A stretch of 5,423 nucleotides of DNA from contig JALZWI010000081.1 in the NCBI GenBank assembly GCA_023299895.1, forward strand, positions 1 to 5,423, written 5' to 3'. The stretch comes from Arenicella sp. (GTDB taxonomy: Bacteria > Pseudomonadota > Gammaproteobacteria > Arenicellales > Arenicellaceae). Under the pieces are notes generated by a model, which made no database searches, was not told the DNA's origin, and was given only the letters and a program-made list of their open reading frames with translations. Positions 1 to 5,423 of this stretch are shown here, in pieces. A program made the translations under genes and the position numbers. Within the stretch, counting starts at the first letter, position 1; each line of letters opens with the position of its first letter.

Positions 1-285
1 TTCAATATTACGCTCTTGAATTGGTGAGACTGAATGATTCAAAATAAGCAAATCGATTCCTTCAGCTTCGATTCGACAGCGAATTTCTTCTAACTTACCC
101 TTACCCATATAGGTTGCAGCATCAGGTCTGCGTCTGAAAGCAGTAATTGTATCAACCACAACTGCTCCTGCCGACATAGCAAGCAGCTGAATTTCTTCCA
201 AAACTTCTTGATCTTCTTGTGGAGACTGGCGTTGATAAAAAATCAGCGCCTTAGGCTGGGTTTTTACTTCTGCTAGTTCAAACAA
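1..285 (-). CDS. hflX: GTPase HflX, N-terminal part (gene continues beyond the window)
   Basis: HflX is a ribosome-associated GTPase that, in E. coli, splits stalled or heat-damaged 70S ribosomes in the cytoplasm. Only the first 95 codons are here, covering most of the N-terminal HflX-specific domain. The G domain with its nucleotide-binding motifs lies outside. Recognition rests on the opening MFELAEVK, the FRRRPDAATYMGKGK segment (family pattern YxGxGK) and the NHSVSPIQERNIE segment at the window edge, which closely matches DHALSPAQERNLE of E. coli HflX. The start is a TTG at 285-283. An in-frame TAA at 294-292 rules out anything longer, and translation from the TTG gives the expected family N-terminus. 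A CAGGA at 301-297 lies 11 bases upstream, rather far for a ribosome binding site. The gene follows hfq by 59 bases, as in the hfq-hflX operon of enteric bacteria. Identity is secure; whether the rest of the gene is intact cannot be seen. Confidence 0.95.
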   Translation of the reverse strand, partial: MFELAEVKTQPKALIFYQRQSPQEDQEVLEEIQLLAMSAGAVVVDTITAFRRRPDAATYMGKGKLEEIRCRIEAEGIDLLILNHSVSPIQERNIE

Positions 286-344
286 CTTAGCTTAAATCCT
301 GCGTTGCGATAAGGTCTGTTGGAAACATAAGCTATAAAAAAGTA

Positions 345-581
345 CTAATCTTCGCCTTCAGTCTCAATACGCACAGATTTTGATGGCACGACTGTTGATA
401 CAGCATGCTTATAAATCATCTGATTAACGGTATTTCGTAAGACAATGACGAATTGATCAAATGATTCAACCTGGCCTTGTAACTTAATACCATTAACGAG
501 GTATATTGATACAGGGATTCTTTCCTTTCTGAGTGCATTCAAAAACGGATCTTGTAATGCTGTTCCTTTGTTCTGTGCCAT
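345..581 (-). CDS. hfq: RNA chaperone Hfq, short-tailed form
   Basis: Hfq is the Sm-like hexameric ring protein that pairs small RNAs with target mRNAs. The 78-residue product has a complete core: [13 protein letters not shown] (N-terminal helix), [24 protein letters not shown] (Sm1) and [12 protein letters not shown] (Sm2). Matched to E. coli numbering, the proximal-face residues are present: Q10 (E. coli Q8), F44 (F42), and K58 and H59 (K56, H57). So is distal-face Y27 (Y25). The rim patch is R18, K19, R21 in place of R16, R17, R19. E. coli Hfq has 102 residues. Here only about a dozen follow the core, ending in the acidic ETEGED, with no long flexible tail. The ATG at 581-579 has a GGAGA ribosome binding site 9 bases upstream, the best in the window. 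The gene sits 117 bases after miaA, with a possible promoter of its own in the gap. Identity is certain. Confidence 0.98.
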   Translation of the reverse strand: MAQNKGTALQDPFLNALRKERIPVSIYLVNGIKLQGQVESFDQFVIVLRNTVNQMIYKHAVSTVVPSKSVRIETEGED

Positions 582-590
582 CTTATTTGT

Positions 591-595
591 TCTCC
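591..595 (-). promoter_or_regulatory. Ribosome binding site of hfq
   Basis: The minus strand reads GGAGA here, 9 bases before the hfq ATG. It is the only well-placed, near-consensus Shine-Dalgarno sequence seen in front of any of the five genes. The surrounding bases are A- and purine-rich, a setting in which E. coli Hfq is known to bind its own leader and repress translation. That this happens here is inference only. Confidence 0.8.
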
Positions 596-686
596 AACTC
601 TATTCTACTGAGTCTTAACTTCGAGGTTTATTGCTTGTTTAGCTAAAATTAAGAGGAATTAAACATCCCTACCATTGCGAAGTTTC

Positions 687-692
687 ATTATA
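687..692 (-). promoter_or_regulatory. Candidate -10 element of an hfq promoter
   Basis: The minus strand has a perfect TATAAT starting 7 bases after the miaA stop codon. A sigma-70 promoter here would start transcription near position 680 and give a leader of roughly 100 bases before the hfq ATG. The weakness is the -35 region. At a 17-base spacing the hexamer is CGCAAA, matching the consensus TTGACA at only two positions, and there is no correctly placed TG for an extended -10. In this AT-rich setting a TATAAT could also occur by chance. hfq having its own promoters downstream of or within miaA is established for E. coli, which makes the call plausible. Confidence 0.42.
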
Positions 693-698
693 CGCAAC

Positions 699-1658
699 TT
701 AGACATAGATTTGCGTGACATATTTGACAAGTTTATCGAGTTTTTTCTCTTTAAGGCCAGAATCAACCCACCAGACCACATCCGCTTGATTTCTTAACCA
801 AGTTAATTGGCGTTTAGCGAGCTGACGAGTCGCCGCAATGCCTTTTAAACGCATATCATCATAACTAAGATCGCCTTTTATAAATTCAAGCATTTGCCTA
901 TATCCGATCATCTTCATTGCAGTGCATTGCGCATCAACACCTTGGGCTAGTAATTGCTCAATTTCATTCTGAAGGCCGCTTTCAAGCATAATATCGAAAC
1001 GTTGCTCGATACGTTGGTGCAAATATGAGCGGTCCGAGAATGACAACGCTATTTTGATCATACGGTTCGCAACCGGAGGCTTGTTGCTTGAATTATGTTC
1101 AGCTACAGACTGACCACTTTCTAAAACAATTTCTAGGGCACGCTGAATACGTTGTGCATCTTGTGGCTCGATGTTGCTGGCGCGATCTGGGTCTAATACC
1201 ATTAGTCGAGCATGCAATGCTGGCCAGCCTTCTTTTTGAGCCTGTTCAGAAATTTCTGCACGAAGCGCAGCATTGGCTGGCGGCAACTCACTTAATCCTC
1301 TTTCCAAAACACTATAATAAAACATCGTACCACCAGCCAGAACAGGCAGCTTGCCTTGCGCAGTACAGTTATTAATAAGCTCAGTAGCGTCTTTATAAAA
1401 TTCCGCCGCTGAATAAGTCTCGCAAGGTGGTCGAATATCTATTAAATGGTGTGGGTACTTGCTTAAAAAATCACGGCCAGGTTTAGCCGTACCAATATCC
1501 ATGCCGGTGTAAACTAAAGACGAATCGACACTTATGATTTCGCTATCAAAGGCATCATACAATTGCGCGGCTGCATCAGTTTTGCCGGTTGCCGTCGGCC
1601 CCATTAGACAGATAATAGGGATTTGATCAGGCTCTAAAGCAGAGAACTTATTGTCCAC
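699..1658 (-). CDS. miaA: tRNA dimethylallyltransferase MiaA
   Basis: MiaA moves a dimethylallyl group from dimethylallyl diphosphate to N6 of A37 in tRNAs that read codons starting with U. This is the first step of the ms2i6A modification and acts in the cytoplasm. The 319-residue product, close to the 316 of E. coli MiaA, has the P-loop GPTATGKT (20-27), the DSSLVYTGMDIGTAKP motif (45-60), LAGGTMFYY (108-115), DAQRIQRALE (167-176), IGYRQ (251-255) and the C-terminal ATRQLAKRQLTWLRN (276-290). I chose the GTG at 1658-1656. It puts the P-loop about 19 residues from the start, as in E. coli. An in-frame ATG at 1715 would add 19 residues (CRCHYHNW and similar) that are just the MutL GRPT region read out of frame. 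From the GTG, the gene overlaps mutL by 11 bases, suggesting translational coupling. No strong ribosome binding site is visible. Motif T51 replaces the more usual basic residue. Function is secure; the start is likely. Confidence 0.95.
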   Translation of the reverse strand: MDNKFSALEPDQIPIICLMGPTATGKTDAAAQLYDAFDSEIISVDSSLVYTGMDIGTAKPGRDFLSKYPHHLIDIRPPCETYSAAEFYKDATELINNCTAQGKLPVLAGGTMFYYSVLERGLSELPPANAALRAEISEQAQKEGWPALHARLMVLDPDRASNIEPQDAQRIQRALEIVLESGQSVAEHNSSNKPPVANRMIKIALSFSDRSYLHQRIEQRFDIMLESGLQNEIEQLLAQGVDAQCTAMKMIGYRQMLEFIKGDLSYDDMRLKGIAATRQLAKRQLTWLRNQADVVWWVDSGLKEKKLDKLVKYVTQIYV

Positions 1659-3504
1659 GTTTAAACCAACCGTCCAATTGTGATAATGACATCTGCACCC
1701 ACGTTGGTCGGCCATGATTGCATTGACCGCTGCGTTCAGTCACTTCCATATCACGTAATAAAGCATTCATTTCAGCGATTGACAAAAGACGGTTGGCTCG
1801 CACAGAGCCATGACAGGCCATCGACGACAATAGTTCGTGCATGGTTTCTTCTACACGATTACTGCTTTCAGTAGCGACCAAATCAGACAAAACATCGCGC
1901 ACCAGTTGTGAGATATCTGCGTCGACGAGTAATTCTGGCACACTACGTACTATCAAGACTTGTTCATCAAGCTGCTCTACTTCTAAGCCCAGTTGAGAAA
2001 ACACATCTTGTTGCAACTGCCATGCTTGTATTTCGGTCTCACTTACTTGGATAGTAACGGGGACCAACAAGGATTGTTGAGCGATGACCGACTCTTGCAT
2101 ATTCTGCTTGAGTTGCTCGTAAGTGATTCGTTCATGCGCAGCGTGCATATCAACCAAAATCAGTCCTTGTTCATTTTCTGCCAAGATATAAACACCTTTC
2201 AATTGGGCAAGCGCATACCCCAACGGCGGCATTACATCAGAAGAAAAATTAGCACTAGCTGATGATATTAAATCTGCCCGAAAAGCAGATTCGCTAATCG
2301 TTTTATAACCATCAATTTGCTCACGCACCGCCTCTGGTGTCAATCGTTCACTTGGCGTGTAGTTAGAGAATTGCGTAGCATTGTCTGAATATTGCAAAGG
2401 TGCTTGTTCTGTTATTTGCAAATCAGATACAGTGTTAGGATTAATCAATTTAGGTGACGCAACGCCAGATACTGAGTCAACCTGCAAACTTGTGACCTCA
2501 CCTGCACTGCTACTTAATTGCTGTTGAATTGTACGAAAAATAAAACCATGCACTTCGCGGCTTTCATTAAACCGAACCTCGTGTTTTGTTGGATGAACAT
2601 TAACATCCACATTCGCAGGATCCATCTCCATATACATAACATAGATTGGATGCCTACCATGAAACAAGACATCACGATAACCAAGACGTACCGCATGGCC
2701 AACCGTTTTATCTCTAATTAATCGGCCATTTAGATAGAAATACTGCATATCCATTTGACTGCGAGAAAAACTTGGCAAACCTAGCCAACCATAAAGACGC
2801 ATACCATTGCGCTGCTCATTAAAATACACACTGTTATCCGAAACATTATCACCGCACACCGTTTTTATTCGTCGAGCATCATCGTACGCAACTGCGGGTA
2901 AATGCAACGTCACACGACCATTATTGCTTAGCTTAAATTCGACGTCGAAACGGGACAGTGCCATTCTGCGGACAACTTGATCAAGATGTTTGTATTCAGT
3001 TGCTTCGGTACGTAAAAACTTGCGTCTTGCTGGCGTGTTATAAAATAAATCGCGCGCCTCAATTGTTGTACCAACAGGGTGAGCAACGGGCGTTGCTTGG
3101 TTAATTTTATTGTTTCCGTCACTGGAGACCATCCAAGCCTGCTCAGCATTTTGTTCTCGCGACTCAATGGTCAAGCGTGTTACTGATGCAATGCTCGGCA
3201 AAGCTTCACCACGAAACCCAAGCGTCGCGATTTGCTCAAGGTCAGTCATGCTGGAAATTTTACTGGTTGCATGTCGCGACAATGCCATTGCTAAGTCTTG
3301 CTCGAGAATGCCATGACCATTGTCCGTAATTTTAATCCGTTTAATCCCCGCCATCTCAATCTCTATCTCGATACGATTAGCGCCCGCATCGAGAGCATTC
3401 TCAATCAATTCTTTGATAATTGAAGCCGGTCGTTCGATTATTTCGCCCGCTGCGATTTGATTGACCAATCGCGCGTCAAGCTGATTAATTCTGTGTTGAG
3501 TCAT
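1648..3504 (-). CDS. mutL: DNA mismatch repair protein MutL, endonuclease-type C-terminus
   Basis: MutL links mismatch recognition by MutS to strand removal. The 618-residue protein opens with the GHKL ATPase domain: NQIAAGEIIERPASIIKELIENALDAG (15-41, in two parts IAAGEIIERP and KELIENALDAG) with E32 and N36 matching catalytic E29 and Mg-binding N33 of E. coli. Then come DNGHG (61-65), GFRGEAL (96-102) and GTTIEARDLFYNTPARRKF. A low-complexity linker runs from about 335 to 425. The C-terminal dimerisation domain holds DMHAAHERITYE (452-463), ACHGSVRA (around C564) and QCNHGRPT (C595-H597). These three motifs form the metal site in nicking MutLs, and E. coli MutL lacks them. QSLLVP (477-482) matches the sliding-clamp-binding motif known in Bacillus subtilis MutL. 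The ATG at 3504 follows amiB by 11 bases; no clear ribosome binding site is seen, so coupling to amiB translation is likely. The end overlaps miaA. Identity is certain; nicking activity is inferred. Confidence 0.97.
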   Translation of the reverse strand: MTQHRINQLDARLVNQIAAGEIIERPASIIKELIENALDAGANRIEIEIEMAGIKRIKITDNGHGILEQDLAMALSRHATSKISSMTDLEQIATLGFRGEALPSIASVTRLTIESREQNAEQAWMVSSDGNNKINQATPVAHPVGTTIEARDLFYNTPARRKFLRTEATEYKHLDQVVRRMALSRFDVEFKLSNNGRVTLHLPAVAYDDARRIKTVCGDNVSDNSVYFNEQRNGMRLYGWLGLPSFSRSQMDMQYFYLNGRLIRDKTVGHAVRLGYRDVLFHGRHPIYVMYMEMDPANVDVNVHPTKHEVRFNESREVHGFIFRTIQQQLSSSAGEVTSLQVDSVSGVASPKLINPNTVSDLQITEQAPLQYSDNATQFSNYTPSERLTPEAVREQIDGYKTISESAFRADLISSASANFSSDVMPPLGYALAQLKGVYILAENEQGLILVDMHAAHERITYEQLKQNMQESVIAQQSLLVPVTIQVSETEIQAWQLQQDVFSQLGLEVEQLDEQVLIVRSVPELLVDADISQLVRDVLSDLVATESSNRVEETMHELLSSMACHGSVRANRLLSIAEMNALLRDMEVTERSGQCNHGRPTWVQMSLSQLDGWFKRGQ

Positions 3505-3515
3505 AATTTTTAAAC

Positions 3516-5321
3516 TTATGGAATGGTCAGCGTCTGCCCTAACATAACTGTTTGCGAACGCATATTATTAGCGCGCATAATTTCATTAGTGCTTGAGCCA
3601 TATTTTTCAGCAATCTCTGACAAAGTATCTCCACGATTCACCGTGTGTTTACGTGGAGCAACTGGATTGGGACCTGTACCACCTGTTATTTTAATTTTTT
3701 GCCCTAAATAAACCGTATCTTTGCTTAAGCCATTTACACGTTTCAATGACGCTATTGTGACATTATATTGTGCAGAAATTTCGGACAGAGAATCACCACG
3801 TTTGACTGTATGAACCGCAGGTCTTGAATTGCCAGTCTGAGAATTACGACTAACTTGCGCGTTGCTGGGTAATGTTAATTTAGCTCCGAGCACAGCTACG
3901 TTATTACGCAAATTATTAATCCGTTTAAGCTCGCTTAAAGAAACTCGATATTTTTCAGCTATTTTAGATAAAGAATCCCCTCTCACGACAGTATGATATT
4001 GCGATGATTGGTTAGCATTTGATCTCACAACATTATCAATCGCAGGGGACTGATAAGTTGCAACGTTGTAATAGGGAGTTTGTTCGAAATATTGGTTGAT
4101 TGCTGTGTAAAGTGCCTGTGCAACCTTAGCTTGATAACTGCTCGAACGTAAATTTCTTTCTTCGTCTGGGTTAGTAATAAATCCTGTTTCTACCAAAATT
4201 GAAGGAATGTCTGGTGATTTTAAGACGGCGAAACCTGCTTGTTCAACACGCTTGCTGTGCAGCTTACCGAGTTTGCTCAACTCCTTGAGAACTCGTCCAC
4301 CTAGATTGACACTTTCATTAATCGTATTGGTCATGGATAGGTCAACTAAAACTTGAGCCAAGACGTCATCTTTATCTGCAAGGCTGACCCCGCCGATTAA
4401 ATCTGCGGCGTTTTCCTTGGTGGCCAAGGCCCTTGCCATCGCGCTGGTTGCACCACTTTGAGATAAAGCAAATACCGAGAAACCACTCGCTGAGCTTTTG
4501 GTAAATGCATCTGCGTGAATAGAGATAAATATGTCCGCATTTTGTTCGGCAGCAATTTCACGGCGCCTATTTAATTTCACAAAATAATCGCCCGCACGAA
4601 CCATAAAACTGTCAAACCGTGGATCGCTATCAATTATACGTTTAAAACTGTTTGCAATCGCCAAAGTGAGTTCTTTTTCTTTGCTGCCCCGATATCCAAT
4701 TGCGCCGGGATCTTCGCCACCGTGCCCAGCATCAATTGCAATCAGAACAGGTCGAGTTGACTGCGTCGCTAAGACTGTCGGTGTTAATTCAATCGGTCTA
4801 TTAATATTGTCATTTTCTCTAGTATTTTGTTGCTCACTATTTTGTGATGCAGCTGAACTTTGCGCTACTGAGGTTGAAACTGGATCCATTAAGTCGATAA
4901 CTAGACGATGGCCATAAAGCTCATTTGGCGTGAGCACAAAATCATTACTCTCCACTGTATTTTTTAATTCAAAGACAAACCGCAACACATTAGATTGTGG
5001 TTGACCTGTACGAATACTATTGATGTGTCGGTTATCATTGTCGACTGCCGGAAGCTGCATAGATAAGTCAGCATTCTCTATATCAACAACGAGTCGCATT
5101 GGATTGTGCAACCTAAATATACTGTGTTTTACACCTTCAGAAACATCAAAGACAATCCTTGTTGATTCAGGAGAATGCCAAAGTCGCAAATTATTGACTT
5201 GTTGATTATTGTTAGTCTGAGCATAGAGCAATGACCCAGCATTCCAAGAGATCGCCATCAAAACGAAGCTAAATTTCAGTACAACTTTTAACACGATATA
5301 AAATGGATTAGGTAACACCAA
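3516..5321 (-). CDS. amiB: N-acetylmuramoyl-L-alanine amidase AmiB with AMIN domain and three LysM repeats
   Basis: This is a secreted zinc amidase of the Amidase_3 family that cuts the lactyl-alanine bond between glycan and stem peptide to part daughter cells. It starts with a signal peptide (KVVLKFSFVLMAISW core, likely cleaved after LLYA at residue 34). An AMIN domain, which targets septal peptidoglycan, covers about 42-147, followed by a Ser/Gln/Asn-rich linker. The catalytic domain (about 191-415) has H200 (DAGHGG), E215 (KEKELT) and H269 (SIHADAF) as zinc ligands and E378 (VETGF) as the catalytic glutamate. The insert at about 303-340 (ENAADLIGGVSL onward) resembles the autoinhibitory helix of division amidases activated by EnvC or NlpD-type LytM factors. 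Three LysM repeats fill 442-485, 503-545 and 558-601. The start is uncertain: TTG 5321, GTG 5318 and GTG 5294 are all possible, and none has a visible ribosome binding site. GTG 5294 gives the most typical signal peptide. An in-frame TGA at 5327-5325 bounds the frame. First gene of the block here. Confidence 0.94.
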   Translation of the reverse strand: MVLPNPFYIVLKVVLKFSFVLMAISWNAGSLLYAQTNNNQQVNNLRLWHSPESTRIVFDVSEGVKHSIFRLHNPMRLVVDIENADLSMQLPAVDNDNRHINSIRTGQPQSNVLRFVFELKNTVESNDFVLTPNELYGHRLVIDLMDPVSTSVAQSSAASQNSEQQNTRENDNINRPIELTPTVLATQSTRPVLIAIDAGHGGEDPGAIGYRGSKEKELTLAIANSFKRIIDSDPRFDSFMVRAGDYFVKLNRRREIAAEQNADIFISIHADAFTKSSASGFSVFALSQSGATSAMARALATKENAADLIGGVSLADKDDVLAQVLVDLSMTNTINESVNLGGRVLKELSKLGKLHSKRVEQAGFAVLKSPDIPSILVETGFITNPDEERNLRSSSYQAKVAQALYTAINQYFEQTPYYNVATYQSPAIDNVVRSNANQSSQYHTVVRGDSLSKIAEKYRVSLSELKRINNLRNNVAVLGAKLTLPSNAQVSRNSQTGNSRPAVHTVKRGDSLSEISAQYNVTIASLKRVNGLSKDTVYLGQKIKITGGTGPNPVAPRKHTVNRGDTLSEIAEKYGSSTNEIMRANNMRSQTVMLGQTLTIP

Positions 5322-5423
5322 AAATCAGATAATTTGGCTTAGTTTATCAAAAATTCATTACAACAGGTTTTGTAGAATAATTCGAGAACTAAAACACTCT
5401 ATTAATATATGTAAATAGAAAAT
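5322..5423 (-). other. AT-rich region upstream of amiB
   Basis: By my count about 23 of these 102 bases are G or C, clearly poorer than the coding sequence beside it. No known protein is recognisable on either strand. A minus-strand frame stays open from the window edge to a TAA at 5360-5358, which could be the last codons of an upstream gene but matches nothing I know. In many gammaproteobacteria tsaE lies directly before amiB. No TsaE-like C-terminus can be recognised here. The stretch probably carries the amiB leader or promoter, but no promoter reached a convincing match: the best pair is TTGATA and TCTGAT with a 15-base spacer. Confidence 0.4.

Larger units (their letters stand above)
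582..698 (-). other. miaA-hfq intergenic region (hfq leader)
   Basis: This 117-base gap is the longest untranslated stretch between two genes in the window. On the minus strand it contains, in order, a TATAAT near the end of miaA, an A-rich leader with AAACAAG and AATAAA runs, a 10-base perfect palindrome TTTAGCTAAA at 638-647, and the hfq ribosome binding site. A short possible hairpin (ACTC paired with GAGT, 4 bp) lies just before the ribosome binding site but is too weak to call. I see no rho-independent terminator and no small ORF with a ribosome binding site. The gap most likely carries hfq-specific transcription and translational control. Confidence 0.6.

Noticed and set aside
331..346. 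Run of six T on the minus strand just after the hfq stop, as a possible terminator
   Set aside because: No GC-rich stem precedes it. hflX follows after 59 bases and is normally cotranscribed with hfq.
638..647. Perfect palindrome TTTAGCTAAA in the hfq leader, as a possible operator
   Set aside because: Ten bases of mostly A and T in an AT-rich gap can arise by chance, and it matches no regulator site I recognise.
1088..1375. Plus-strand open frame of 95 codons inside miaA
   Set aside because: It is antisense to conserved MiaA motifs, has no recognisable domain, and is explained as a shadow of the real gene. The same holds for the plus-strand frames at 1680-1874, 1993-2262, 2518-2721, 3110-3316, 3523-3711, 4666-4917 and 5020-5205.
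1659..1715. Longer miaA start at an in-frame ATG at 1715, giving 338 residues
   Set aside because: The extra 19 residues are the conserved MutL CNHGRPT region read in another frame, no MiaA has such an N-terminus, and the GTG at 1658 gives the usual distance to the P-loop.
2514..3167. Minus-strand frames inside mutL (2514-2702 and 2928-3167)
   Set aside because: They lie wholly within mutL in a different frame, while the mutL frame carries the conserved family residues throughout.
5322..5349. Promoter for amiB formed by TTGATA and TCTGAT on the minus strand
   Set aside because: The spacer is only 15 bases and the -10 matches four of six positions, so it is too weak to list as a feature.
5358..5423. 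Open minus-strand frame from the window edge to a TAA, as the end of an upstream gene
   Set aside because: About 21 codons with no family resemblance and very AT-rich composition. It cannot be told from chance without more sequence.
1..5423. A previously undescribed biological system in this window
   Set aside because: All substantial open frames belong to five well-known housekeeping genes in their usual order. No unassigned gene, repeat array, mobile element or structured RNA remains to be explained.

Overview
This window is a conserved gammaproteobacterial chromosomal block with every gene on the minus strand. In transcription order it reads amiB, mutL, miaA, hfq and the first 95 codons of hflX. 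The gene order is the one long known from Escherichia coli and its relatives. Together with a Hfq whose core is almost identical to the E. coli protein, it places the source in the Gammaproteobacteria. The AT-leaning base composition, the short Hfq and an endonuclease-type MutL argue against an enteric bacterium. I cannot name a genus from sequence alone.

Layout from the upstream (high-coordinate) end: 5322-5423 is a very AT-rich non-coding stretch (about 23 of 102 bases are G or C) that probably holds the amiB leader. amiB (3516-5321) encodes a secreted, zinc-dependent cell-division amidase with an AMIN domain and three LysM repeats. mutL (1648-3504) follows after 11 bases and encodes a mismatch-repair ATPase with the C-terminal motifs of the nicking MutL family. 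miaA (699-1658) overlaps the end of mutL by 11 bases and encodes the tRNA dimethylallyltransferase. A 117-base gap (582-698) holds a perfect TATAAT and a good ribosome binding site ahead of hfq (345-581), the RNA chaperone. After 59 bases hflX (1-285) begins with TTG and runs off the window.

The genes serve different processes: septal peptidoglycan cleavage, DNA repair, tRNA modification, sRNA regulation and ribosome rescue. What unites them is shared transcription and translational coupling rather than one pathway. Three of the five genes seem to use non-ATG starts (TTG or GTG for amiB, GTG for miaA, TTG for hflX). mutL has no visible Shine-Dalgarno sequence, while hfq has both ATG and a clear one, so hfq looks set up for stronger, partly independent expression.

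I found no mobile element, CRISPR array, RNA gene, convincing terminator or unknown gene. This is an ordinary housekeeping locus, and I see no support for a previously undescribed system. The points worth a second look are the MutL motif set, the tail of Hfq, the hfq leader, the start codons, and the triple LysM tail of AmiB.
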